A DNA stretch of 64,000 bases from Rhizopus arrhizus (lineage: Eukaryota; Mucoromycota; Mucoromycetes; Mucorales; Rhizopodaceae): positions 682,001 to 746,000 of the forward strand of contig JAKZZE010000020.1 in the NCBI GenBank assembly GCA_024220505.1. Reading direction: 5' to 3'. Shown here one piece after another: positions 55,008 to 64,000 of the stretch. Both the position numbers and the translations under genes were made by a program. Below the pieces are notes generated by a model. It was not told the origin of the DNA. It was given only the letters and a program-made list of their open reading frames with translations, and made no database searches. The first letter of the stretch is position 1. Every line of letters begins with the position of its first letter.

Positions 55008-58000
55008 ATGGCCGTCATCACCCGCAACAACCGCCCCACTCGCACATCTCGTGCTTCCATCTCTTCTGTCTCTTCTTTGTCCTCTGTTGTTTCTGAGGTT
55101 ACTTCTTCTCGTCCTGTTTCTCCTGTGGCTCCTGGCCTGGACAACTTTTCTGACCGTCCTGGGTCACCTTCCTACGTGGAAATGGTCACTGGTTCCCGTT
55201 CTCGTTCGCCTTCTCCTGCTGACTCAGTCAGTGGTGCTATAGGGGAGAGACTTAACTCTCTTTCTATAAAGAAGGACGAATCGTCTTTGGTACGTGGTGA
55301 CGCCATTAGTCTATCCACTGCTGAAGATGACGTTGTGATGGAGGATGCACCTCTGAACAACGCTCGCCGCGCCATTAGTGGTGAGAAAAAGAACGCCTCG
55401 CGTTATTCTAAGTCTGTCTCGAACAATAAGAGCAGATCTTATGAGAAATTAAATCACTTTCATCGTAAGTATGATGAGACAACTGGCTTGCTCGACAAGT
55501 TAGTTGAGAAACGTGATTTGGAAGAAGATGAGTCTAAAAGAAAGGCTCTTAAGATTCAAATACGCGAGTACAGGGAAGATTTGGAATACTATGAGGAGCG
55601 TATTACCAAGCTGGATGAGATCATCGCTAATGAAATTAGCCGAAAGATGAATGAGGTTGGGAGCAATACCAACAATACTCGTGAATCTGAGCCTACCATC
55701 CCCATCAAGGTCATTCCTCCCTTTCGCCTGTTGGTCAGCGCTGCTTACAGTCTTAAGCATTACAATGCTAGCAAGATCAGCCCTGATGATGTGAAGAATG
55801 ATAATGCCTTTAAAACGGTAAAGGATTTCATCAGGAAGTTTGAGACAGTCCTGAAGCACTACAATGTCAACATTGACAAGAACGGGCTGAGATATCTCCA
55901 GGTATCCATTGAAAATGGCCAGGATGATAGGAGCATCAATTGGCTCCAACATAAGCTGACTGTAGCTGATTTCAAGAACAGTAATTGGGAAGGAATCAAG
56001 GCCGCTCTCATAGGCAAGTTTGGTGAGTCCTTCACCTACTTGCAGTATCGTCAAAAGCTGATGAGAATAAGACAGCTCAATGGCGAATACTTGAACACGT
56101 ACGTTGACAGGTATATAGATCTCATGACCAAAGCCAAGTTTGCAGACAGTTCTCTGGCAGTAATGCATTTCTTGGGCACGTTGATTGCACCTGTCAAGGA
56201 TTGTTTGGAAAGAAAACTGGCTGAAATACGCGCGAAGAAGAATGCTGAGTTCATCTTGGAAGATGACTCGTTGTCGAACATTCAGACAATCATAGAAAAC
56301 AACAAGATGCATTTTATAGAAGAATGCAAGAAGAGCTTCCCTGATTTGAAAAATCAGGAAAGACCCCAACTCAAGTCTGCCAACAATAAGGCACCAAGAC
56401 TTACGGAAACGAAAAGAAAGTTTCATGGCGACGAGCAGAGATACTTTCCTGAAAACAAGAATAGGGAAAGAAATTTTCACAAAAGGCCCGCACACAGCAT
56501 GCCTAAATGTCGCTATTGTGGGGACAAATATACCCCTGGTCACCTTGACAAATGTCGAGAAATGGAAAAACGTCGTGACCATTATATAAATAAAGATACG
56601 GGTTTTAGAGCACACAAAGATGCACCCAAAAACTATACTGGTAATTTTTCCCAAAGGCGTAGATCATTTGAAGAGAAAGTTCATAACAGAAATGATTCAC
56701 GCATAGCGGTTCATAATGTTGAGAAGGTCGAGAAACAGACCATTACTGAATCAGAGATCATGCAAACACATCCTGCGGATGAGGTTATGAATGACCTTTT
56801 AAATGATGATGAAGTCATCAGTCCGTTTCAGAAAGCGTTGAAACAAGTTCAGGAGAAAAAGAAGCATAAGCAAGGTAATGTTCGTTGCTACAGTTTAAAA
56901 ACAAAAGAGGAGACACATCCCACTATGCTTCAAAGCCCTTACTCATTACACACTCCTTTTTTATTGAACGATCATAGATTAATAGCTCTCGTCGACACAG
57001 GCGCAGATATTTCTTTCATAAGTAAAAATGCTGTTAATAAATTGAAACTGCGTGTTATTCCAGTTCATGGTTCATTACTGTTAGCAGATAAAGAGAAAAC
57101 TGTTAAACGAGTGGGAGTGACCGATAAGTTAAATGTCGGGTACAAAGGACAAATTATAGCTCATGAATTTGAGGTTTTGAACATGCATGATAAGATAGAC
57201 GCTATTTTCGGAAGGGATATATTACCAATCTTAGGAATCCACCTTACTGGTGTTGCTACTAATTGGGATGACAACAAAGTCAAATTTGATGACTCTATTG
57301 AAGACTCAGAATACATTCCAAATGTTTCCAATGCTGGCACACCAGATGAACATGAAGCTTTATTACTGACGCTGCAATCTCACATTGATAAAAATCAACA
57401 GATTGATGTTCATTCCTTATGTAATCTACCAGAAGCCGTAGTAAAGTTAGATACTCCTCATGGAAAACATGCACACGTCCGGCAGTATCCTATTGCAAAT
57501 AAGATGATGCCAATCTTTGATGAGGCTGTAAAAACATGGCTCGAGAACGGTGTCATTATACGTGCGCCACCCTCACCATGGAATAGTCCTATCACATTTG
57601 CTCCAAAAAAGGATGCAAATGGTAATCCCACTGATTACAGACCGTGTATTGATCCTCGTAAAATCAATGCTCTACTGGAGTCCGATAACTATCCATTACC
57701 ATTGATTGATGATATTTTCCATGACCTTGCTGGTTCTACCATTTTTACTTCACTTGATCTCAAAAGTGCATTTCATCGATTACCAATTCGTAAATCAGAT
57801 CAAGTCAAAACTACTTTTACTCACAGAAACAAACAATACATGTTTCGTTCAGCACCATTCGGATTGAAACATGTCTCCAGTCATTTCATGCGCATCATGA
57901 ACCTCATTCTCAATGATCTACCCAATGTTCATGTGTACGTGGATGATATTGTGATTGGCACTCCAGGTGATTCCATGGAAAAACATTGTCAAGCCGTTAG

Positions 58001-59318
58001 TGCTGTCATTGATAGACTCACTCAACATAACATGATCCTCAATCCTCAGAAATGTCACTTTGGCAAAAGAAGTGTTCATCTGTTGGGTTTCTGCATTTCT
58101 GAAAAAGGGAAAAGCTTGGATCCACGCAAATTGACAAATATTGCTGACTGGCCCCGCCCTAAAACCGGCAGAGAAATGATGCAATGGTTGGGCACTGTCA
58201 ACTACTTCCGTGCACATATCCCTTGTGCTGCCACACTCACTGCTCCTCTAGATGCGTTACGAAATGTTGCGTTCATCGATGATATTAATTGGACACCTGA
58301 ACTGCAAGTTCACTTTCAAAGCATCAAGGACATATTATGTTCCAACGTTGTTTTGAGTCCATACGATCCTGCTAAGTCTCTCTACGTTGCCACTGATGCA
58401 TCCAACACTGGGATCGGTGCAGTTCTGTTCCAAAAATTTGACGAAAAACAGTCGGATGGACTCACTGTTACCACCATCAGATACCTAGGCTTCATGGCAG
58501 GTTCTTTATCCCAATCTGAGCGAAACTATTCTGTCACTCGACGTGAACTTCTCGCTATTGTGTTTGCTTTGAAAAAGTTTCACAAATTTTTATATGGTCA
58601 TCACTTTACCTTATATTCTGATCATCGAGCGCTCACATACTTGTTCACATCAGATGAACTCAACCCCATGATGGTGGGTTGGATGGACACATTGTTGTCC
58701 TATGATTTTGACATCATCCATATACCCGGTGTACAAAACGTTTTACCTGATGCTCTTTCACGTCTTTTTCCACCTGAAAAAGAACTGGCAGGGGGTGATT
58801 CTAATAGTAGCACAGTAAAACACCAAAACCTTGCTTACAAACCAAATCTAAAAAAGGAACATGAATTAAAAATGAAAAAAGAGAACCGAAAAGTGTTCTA
58901 TGTACAAAGTCCTACCAAATTCAGTGACAAGGACTATATCACTCCACCACATGAGGATCGACAAGAGATTCTTGATGGAGTCCATAAATTCGGACACTTT
59001 GGAGCTGATCATATTGTGAAATCAATCCATAACCAAAACCTACATTGGCCAAACTTATTAGCTGATGCAGTAAATTATGTAAGCAAGTGCAATACCTGTC
59101 AAAAGTACAATATTGCTAAAAAGGGTTATAATCCTCATCGACCTGTCTACGCTTATGTTCCTGGGGATGCCTATGCTTTTGATTTAATTGGGCCCTTTCA
59201 ATCTAGTAGCAACATGTATACATATGTGTTGATTCTAGTCGACATTTGCACCAGATTCTGCGTGTTGAAACCCCTAGTAGACAAAAAGGCTGTGGTATTT
59301 ACACATGTAATAAAGTAA
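55008..59318 (+). CDS. Gag-pol polyprotein of Ty3-like element A, truncated in integrase
   Basis: One frame of 1436 residues. Order: a Ser/Pro-rich start; a coiled, charged region; a gag retrotransposon domain (about 240-430); a knuckle CRYCGDKYTPGHLDKC (about 500-515); protease with LVDTGADISFIS (about 662); reverse transcriptase with SLDLKSAFHRLPI and the YVDD box in VHVYVDDIVIG (about 975-980); RNase H starting ATDASNTGIGAVL; and the integrase HHCC finger (GHFGADH, CNTCQK) followed by DLIGPF. It ends at HVIK and a TAA just before the LTR of element B, between the first and second catalytic Asp of integrase. Pol is intact up to there. It is a Ty3 (gypsy/Metaviridae-type) element with gag and pol fused in one frame. 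Confidence 0.9.
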   Translation: MAVITRNNRPTRTSRASISSVSSLSSVVSEVTSSRPVSPVAPGLDNFSDRPGSPSYVEMVTGSRSRSPSPADSVSGAIGERLNSLSIKKDESSLVRGDAISLSTAEDDVVMEDAPLNNARRAISGEKKNASRYSKSVSNNKSRSYEKLNHFHRKYDETTGLLDKLVEKRDLEEDESKRKALKIQIREYREDLEYYEERITKLDEIIANEISRKMNEVGSNTNNTRESEPTIPIKVIPPFRLLVSAAYSLKHYNASKISPDDVKNDNAFKTVKDFIRKFETVLKHYNVNIDKNGLRYLQVSIENGQDDRSINWLQHKLTVADFKNSNWEGIKAALIGKFGESFTYLQYRQKLMRIRQLNGEYLNTYVDRYIDLMTKAKFADSSLAVMHFLGTLIAPVKDCLERKLAEIRAKKNAEFILEDDSLSNIQTIIENNKMHFIEECKKSFPDLKNQERPQLKSANNKAPRLTETKRKFHGDEQRYFPENKNRERNFHKRPAHSMPKCRYCGDKYTPGHLDKCREMEKRRDHYINKDTGFRAHKDAPKNYTGNFSQRRRSFEEKVHNRNDSRIAVHNVEKVEKQTITESEIMQTHPADEVMNDLLNDDEVISPFQKALKQVQEKKKHKQGNVRCYSLKTKEETHPTMLQSPYSLHTPFLLNDHRLIALVDTGADISFISKNAVNKLKLRVIPVHGSLLLADKEKTVKRVGVTDKLNVGYKGQIIAHEFEVLNMHDKIDAIFGRDILPILGIHLTGVATNWDDNKVKFDDSIEDSEYIPNVSNAGTPDEHEALLLTLQSHIDKNQQIDVHSLCNLPEAVVKLDTPHGKHAHVRQYPIANKMMPIFDEAVKTWLENGVIIRAPPSPWNSPITFAPKKDANGNPTDYRPCIDPRKINALLESDNYPLPLIDDIFHDLAGSTIFTSLDLKSAFHRLPIRKSDQVKTTFTHRNKQYMFRSAPFGLKHVSSHFMRIMNLILNDLPNVHVYVDDIVIGTPGDSMEKHCQAVSAVIDRLTQHNMILNPQKCHFGKRSVHLLGFCISEKGKSLDPRKLTNIADWPRPKTGREMMQWLGTVNYFRAHIPCAATLTAPLDALRNVAFIDDINWTPELQVHFQSIKDILCSNVVLSPYDPAKSLYVATDASNTGIGAVLFQKFDEKQSDGLTVTTIRYLGFMAGSLSQSERNYSVTRRELLAIVFALKKFHKFLYGHHFTLYSDHRALTYLFTSDELNPMMVGWMDTLLSYDFDIIHIPGVQNVLPDALSRLFPPEKELAGGDSNSSTVKHQNLAYKPNLKKEHELKMKKENRKVFYVQSPTKFSDKDYITPPHEDRQEILDGVHKFGHFGADHIVKSIHNQNLHWPNLLADAVNYVSKCNTCQKYNIAKKGYNPHRPVYAYVPGDAYAFDLIGPFQSSSNMYTYVLILVDICTRFCVLKPLVDKKAVVFTHVIK

Positions 59319-59321
59319 TAA

Positions 59322-59687
59322 TGTGAATTACTACGAACAATGATCATCCAAATTAGGAATATCGGACATTGTATTATGCCACGTCAAATAAAATTATATC
59401 CCGATCCACTCCAGAATATTCTAACAAGTTCCTGGATCAGGATTAATAATTACTTCTTGATAAAACGATGTTAAACAATACCAATCATATAATTAACGCA
59501 TCGTCTAATATCGATTAATAATCAATAATCATATACTGTGAATACTATTATTTAGCCGTGGATAGAAAAGTATAAATACCCTCATATTTTTAACTTGAAT
59601 AAAGGACAATCTACTTTGAGTCTCACTTATTTTTATATTTGTTGATTGACTTAGTACTTTTTTATATTATAAACCCTAAATATCACA
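59322..59687 (+). repeat. 5' LTR of Ty3-like element B
   Basis: 366 bp beginning TGTGA and ending TCACA, a perfect 5-bp inverted end. A TATA-like GTATAAATA lies at about 59569. It sits inside the integrase part of element A. AATAA directly precedes it and would be the target duplication; the other end is outside the window. Confidence 0.7.
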
Positions 59688-59729
59688 TTTTTTTAAGTGA
59701 ATACACTACGCTATTGTTCTAAAATCAAG

Positions 59730-60637
59730 ATGTCTGCTACTGGTAACTCTACTCCTGCTACTCCCAATGCTTCTGCTCCCATTGACTACGCCATGGAACT
59801 GATCAACTCTCCTGAGCAAGCTGCTGATGCCGTCTTAAAGGAAACAGAAGATTACACTAGCTCTTTAAATGAGTTATCTATAAATGAAGATAACCGAGCC
59901 AATTCCTCTTCTTCTGAAGACAACTTATTGGAAATGAAAAATGCTAAAAGGATGGCATATGACCTTCTTGAACGAGTTCGGGTGGAACTCACTCGTATGT
60001 ATGCAAATCCTCAGGCTTCTATGGAGGAAATTAACAAAGGAAGAGAGATAGTTCAACAGGCTAAATACCGATATAACGGTATAGTTGAACTATACAATGA
60101 ATGCAAGAAAAATAGGATGCATAAGCCTATATTATCTCACGCTGGGAACTCTGGATCTGCTTTCAATAAGGAACATGCGTCACAAGACGAGTGGTCAAGT
60201 TTCAATAACAGCAAGATCAGCCGCTCTGAGCTTCCCATCCTTCATCTTTCGGTGGACAAGAAGGATTCTGACCCTGCTGACTGGAAATATTTCAATACGG
60301 TAGAAATATTTTTCAAGACATTCGAGCGCATTTTCAGGATCAATCAAGTCAATATCTTGGTCCACTGGCGTGACTATATGGCTTTATCCATTGGTGAAGC
60401 CAATTTAGATTGGTACCAAGAGACAATCGAATCACACAGCCCTTCGTACTCTTGGGAAGAAGCTAAGGACATAATACGCAAGCACTTTGAAAACCCTGCC
60501 AAGGCAATCGAAATGTTTGGACGCCTACTTTCATCCAAGCAACGAAACAATGAAACGGTGTCTGACTTCACTGCTCGCTTCAACCGCCTTGCTCAAACAG
60601 CCCAATGCACGGATTCAAACATGCTTGCACGTATATA
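59730..60637 (+). CDS. Gag of Ty3-like element B, first part (split by Tc1 element)
   Basis: The ATG at 59730 (MSATGNSTPATP) is preferred; an upstream in-frame one is at 59697. A Ser/Thr/Pro/Ala-rich start is followed by helices and the gag domain (WKYFNTVEIFFKTFERIF, then MFGRLLSSKQRNNETVSDF). It runs in frame up to the target TA of the Tc1 insertion. Related to element A in layout but clearly diverged in sequence. Confidence 0.85.
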
Positions 60638-60848
60638 CAGTGGGTGGACTAATTGTCCCAGTGTTTCAACATTTTTTACTTTTGACACTGTAACTCGACC
60701 AATTCTTAGGCTATGTGACTAGTTTTATGCTCATTAGAAAGGTCGCACTTTGTGCTACATAATATCAAAGAGCCAGAGTTCGGAAATTACACAGTCTGAG
60801 TTAATCAGCAATAGAAAAAAAACACCGCACTGGGACAATTTTTCCGCT
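60638..60848. repeat. Left terminal inverted repeat of the Tc1 element
   Basis: The motif AATTGTCCCAGTG occurs near the outer end (60651-60663) and again, inverted, at the inner end (about 60828-60840), so each repeat carries two candidate transposase sites. Confidence 0.9.
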
Positions 60849-60954
60849 ACCTGCTTATTTTGCAATGTGTTCTAAACATCGCCTACTTATCGATCATAAA
60901 TCACCGGAACTAATATACCAGTCTTATATATGATAATCTATGACTCATATCTTT

Positions 60955-60975
60955 AATGTAAAGTATAAAAAGCTT
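60955..60975 (+). promoter_or_regulatory. TATA box of the transposase gene
   Basis: TATAAAAAG at about 60964-60972, 80-90 bp before the transposase ATG and outside the terminal repeat, in a good position for a core promoter. Confidence 0.55.
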
Positions 60976-61052
60976 TACGTTTTTCTTTTTTTTTTTACAA
61001 TATTCTTAGTCTCTTTCTATACTGCACTTCTTACGACTTTGTCCCGCATCAA

Positions 61053-62084
61053 ATGACTCCTACTATCAGCAAATCTGTTCAGAAACAAATCCAAATGCTT
61101 TTGGCTAGTAATATGACATATGAACAAGTTATGGAACGCATTCCCGGATTGAAAAAGTCAACTTTAGGTAGGTATGCGAACAAGTTTTTTCCAAACCGAA
61201 TGAAGGCAATCCCTGGTAGAAGAGCAACTATTGGTGAAACTACCAAGTCATACATCCGTAGACAAGTAATAAAGGGTGAATTCAAGACAGCCAAAGCAGT
61301 ACATCAATATCTGAATGGTTTGGGATATACTATTGGTTATTCTGGAGTCTTGAAGCTCCTTAAAAGTATGAACTTCAGAGCTAAAATCAAAGCGAAGAAG
61401 CCTCTGCTCAGTAAACAGCACAAGGAACGACGTTTAGCATGGGCTATGGCCCACAAAGACTGGACAACCGATGACTGGAGGCGTATGGTGTTTAGTGATG
61501 AGACTAAAGTCAATGTTTTCGGATCAGACGGTTGCAAGTATTACTGGAGTCGACCAGACGATGTATTGCAGCCTCATCACTTAGACCTTACAGTTAAAGG
61601 CGGCCAAGGAAGTGTCATGGTATGGGGTTGTATTACTTATGATGGCCCTGGATATGCTTGTTGGATACATGACGAAACTATGAAAGCTGTGGATTATGTA
61701 AATATCTTGGAAACTACACTTATGGACAGCCTAAAGTACTATGGATACAATCCTGAGGACATCTATTTTCAACAAGATAAGGATCCCAAGCACACTTCGA
61801 AGCTTGCTAAGCAATGGTTTGTGCATAATAACTTCAAGAGTGATCATATCTTTAGCTGGCCAGCCCAAAGTATCGATTTAAACCCTATTGAACACGTATG
61901 GCATCACCTTAAACTCAAGCTGAGTGTATATGACACTAAGACTAAAGGAGTACATGAGTTATGGGAAAAAATAGAAAAAGAATGGAATACTTTTACAGTG
62001 GATGACTGTAGAAGATATATAGATAGCATGCCGGATCGTTGTAAAGCACTTATTAATGCTAAAGGGGGACATACCCGTTATTAA
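61053..62084 (+). CDS. Tc1-like transposase, DD37E type
   Basis: 343 residues, no intron. N-terminal paired-like helix-turn-helix (QKQIQMLLASNMTYEQVMER and LGRYANKFFP, residues 5-50), a second DNA-binding part, then the DDE catalytic core: Asp in VFSDETK (about 150), Asp in FQQDKDPKHTS (about 245) and Glu in NPIEHVW. 37 residues separate the second Asp and the Glu, where classical Tc1 has 34. It cuts and pastes the element at TA targets. The frame is undamaged and all three catalytic residues are present, so it may be active. The basic KAKKP region near residue 110 could be part of a nuclear signal. Confidence 0.93.
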   Translation: MTPTISKSVQKQIQMLLASNMTYEQVMERIPGLKKSTLGRYANKFFPNRMKAIPGRRATIGETTKSYIRRQVIKGEFKTAKAVHQYLNGLGYTIGYSGVLKLLKSMNFRAKIKAKKPLLSKQHKERRLAWAMAHKDWTTDDWRRMVFSDETKVNVFGSDGCKYYWSRPDDVLQPHHLDLTVKGGQGSVMVWGCITYDGPGYACWIHDETMKAVDYVNILETTLMDSLKYYGYNPEDIYFQQDKDPKHTSKLAKQWFVHNNFKSDHIFSWPAQSIDLNPIEHVWHHLKLKLSVYDTKTKGVHELWEKIEKEWNTFTVDDCRRYIDSMPDRCKALINAKGGHTRY

Positions 62085-62100
62085 ATAAAATTTATGTTCA

Positions 62101-62311
62101 AGCGGAAAAATTGTCCCAGTGCGGTGTTTTTTTTCTATTGCTGATTAACTCAGACTGTGTAATTTCCGAACTCTGGCTCTTTGATATTATGTAGCACAAA
62201 GTGCGACCTTTCTAATGAGCATAAAACTAGTCACATAGCCTAAGAATTGGTCGAGTTACAGTGTCAAAAGTAAAAAATGTTGAAACACTGGGACAATTAG
62301 TCCACCCACTG
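62101..62311. repeat. Right terminal inverted repeat of the Tc1 element
   Basis: Exact inverse of 60638-60848, starting AGCGGAAAAATTG and ending CCACCCACTG. Confidence 0.95.
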
Positions 62312-64000
62312 TATATCAATTCTCTTCATGATGATTTAAACCTTCATATAAGAACGGTACTGTCATCCAACTATGGTGCTACTTTCCTGCAAGATATCAA
62401 TTCAATTCGGGAAGTAGAAAAACTTGCTTCTGGCCTGGAAGTACACAAGCATCAACCCCATGCTGCTTCCGCCCCATACAAGAGCTCAAAAAGTGAACGC
62501 CATGGTTTCAAAGCTGCAAAAAGAGGTCATTCTGAGTCCTCAAATGGTGACTTTATAAAGAAACAAAAGAATTCTAATGGTCACTTCACCTCTTCAAGCT
62601 CTTCTGACTCCTCCAATCCCAAAAAGTGTCTATACTGTAAAGATACATGGTTCAAGGGACATAAGTGCATGGAATTCTTTGCTCAAAAGAATAAAAGCAC
62701 AATAAGAAAGATAGAAAAACGAAAACAAGACGTAAAAAAATTTGATCACTCCTCTACTAAGGCATGGAATGAATTTGCCAAGAGACAATCAAATAACAAG
62801 AAATCTAGTACTGATGATGAACTAGAGGATAAAATGCAACTCGGTAAGTGCATAAGAGCAATAGAACAAGAGAAAAATGACTTGTTGACTCACAATTCCT
62901 TTTCTTTATATACTCCTATTATCATCCAGACGAATAGAGCACTTGGTTTGATTGACACTGGTGCAGAAATATCAGTCATAAATAGAAAATTTATTGAAAT
63001 AAATAAAGTTAAATTCTATCATAAAACTGGTCTTATTAATTTAGCTGGAAAAGACAATGTTGTAAAAAGAATTGGTATTACTGAACCACTTGAATTAAAG
63101 TATAATGGAAAGACATTCCATCATTCATTTGAGATTATGGATTTTAACGAAGACGACAAAAGTAATGTCATTCTTGGACTTGATATCTTAAGTCATTTGG
63201 GTATTGCTCTCACTGGAGTCGCTCATAATTGGGATGATAATGAAGTCATCTTTGATGATTCAATTGATGACACTGTTAAACCCAACAACTCTCCTGCTGG
63301 CACTGAGCATGAACGAACCCAGTTCATAGAAAAAATTCAGCCTTTACTTACTGAAAATATGAACATACCCAAAGATGCATTCTGCACAGTACCTGAATCC
63401 ATAATCCACTTACCCACGGAAAAAGGAAAAATTGTAAATCATAAGCAATATCCCATAGCGTATAAATTGAAACCTGTCTTGGATGAAGCCATCAATAAAT
63501 GGTTGGACAATGGTACCATCACAAAAGCTCCTGTAAATACAGCCTGGAATTCTCCATTAACTTTAGCTGATAAAAAGGATGCAAATGGAAATAAAACTGG
63601 AAAAAGACCATGTTTAGATCCTCGACATATAAATGCTCTATTACCAGATGATAAATTTCCTATACCTCTCATAACGGATATTTTTCATGAATTATCTGGA
63701 TCCTCAATCTTCACTACCTTGGATTTAACTGCTGCGTTTCATCGTTTTAAAATTCATGATGAAGATCAACCTAAAACCGCATTTACATATAACGGTCAGC
63801 AGTATATGTTTGTTGGTGCTCCTTTTGGGATAAAATTCCTATCAAACGTATTCCAAAGAGTGATGACGCAGATATTTAAAGACATGCCCTTTGTACGAAC
63901 TTTCATTGACGATATTGTTATAATGTCGAAAAATATGGAAGAGCATGCTGTACATGTAAAAGCTGCCATAGAAGCGCTTACTAGGGTGAATCTCGTTCTC
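62312..64000 (+). CDS. Gag-pol of Ty3-like element B, second part (runs off the window)
   Basis: The frame continues that of 59730-60637 exactly when the Tc1 element and one TA are ignored. It has a knuckle CLYCKDTWFKGHKC, protease with GLIDTGAEISVI, reverse transcriptase with KDANGNKTGKRPCLDPRHI, TLDLTAAFHRFKI and the F-I-D-D box (VRTFIDDIVIM) near 63905. No stop is seen to base 64000, so RNase H and integrase lie beyond. Apart from the Tc1 insertion it looks intact. Confidence 0.9.

Larger units (their letters stand above)
60638..62311 (+). mobile_element. Intact Tc1/mariner-superfamily transposon with 211-bp terminal inverted repeats
   Basis: 1674 bp between TA dinucleotides (60636-60637 and 62312-62313). 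The ends read CAGTGGGTGG and its inverse. The two terminal repeats, 60638-60848 and 62101-62311, are identical over all 211 bp by direct reading. The single gene lies between them. The identity and clean TA duplication point to a recent insertion by an active copy. Confidence 0.95.

Noticed and set aside
55500..56654. 384-codon minus-strand frame inside Ty3 element A
   Set aside because: It is antisense to gag-pol, which has complete domains in the plus frame.
1..64000. CRISPR arrays, bacterial operons, Shine-Dalgarno sites, rRNA genes
   Set aside because: None seen; spliced genes and retroelements show a eukaryotic nuclear genome.

Overview
The window is AT-rich nuclear DNA from a filamentous fungus, most likely an early-diverging Mucoromycota species of the Mucorales type. 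The reasons are: genes split by many short introns of about 45-80 nt with GTAAGT-like donors and TAG acceptors; clear fungal orthologues (CSC1 channel, ISWI, La, UTP23, CBS-PB1 protein, yeast-like NAD+ carrier, arrestin-like adaptor); and accessory protein families and DIRS, Ty3, LINE and Tc1 elements of the kind that crowd Mucorales genomes. The species cannot be named from sequence alone. Exon borders were placed by eye from splice consensus and reading phase; most are consistent in phase, but single borders may be off by 1-2 nt.

Layout. 1-18.3 kb is a gene-dense housekeeping block: end of a catalase, a CSC1/OSCA channel, an SH3 scaffold protein, a VanZ-like membrane protein on the other strand, an ER DnaJ/TPR co-chaperone, an arrestin-like adaptor, ISWI and La. 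Two small inverted-repeat elements sit between genes at 8.35-8.76 kb. 18.6-26 kb is degraded accessory DNA: a broken IS630/Tc1-type transposase, an unrecognised gene split by a LINE fragment, another LINE remnant, the first copy of a dispersed module, and a serine-recombinase-like gene. 26.6-30.7 kb returns to housekeeping genes (low-molecular-weight phosphatase, UTP23, CBS-PB1 protein). 31-43.7 kb is an island of retroelement remnants interleaved with lineage-type genes that carry PD-(D/E)XK-nuclease-like motifs. 43.8-46.2 kb holds a divergent pair of translation genes (tryptophanyl-tRNA synthetase and a mitochondrial EF-P). 46.4-53 kb has a transposase remnant, a DIRS-like remnant, an NAD+-type mitochondrial carrier and another PD-(D/E)XK-like gene. 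53.5-64 kb is a nest: a DIRS-like element interrupted by a Ty3 element, interrupted by a second Ty3 element, whose gag is interrupted by an intact Tc1/mariner element.

Working together. The housekeeping genes serve chromatin remodelling (ISWI), RNA maturation (La, UTP23), translation (WRS1, EF-P), protein folding (DNAJC3-like), membrane traffic (arrestin-like) and transport (CSC1, carrier). The accessory part is the more unusual content: at least four different gene families that each show a D...E-x-K/Q-type motif, apparently unrelated in sequence, lie within about 19 kb among recent insertions with readable target-site duplications. Several insertions are recent enough that the original reading frame can be followed across them.
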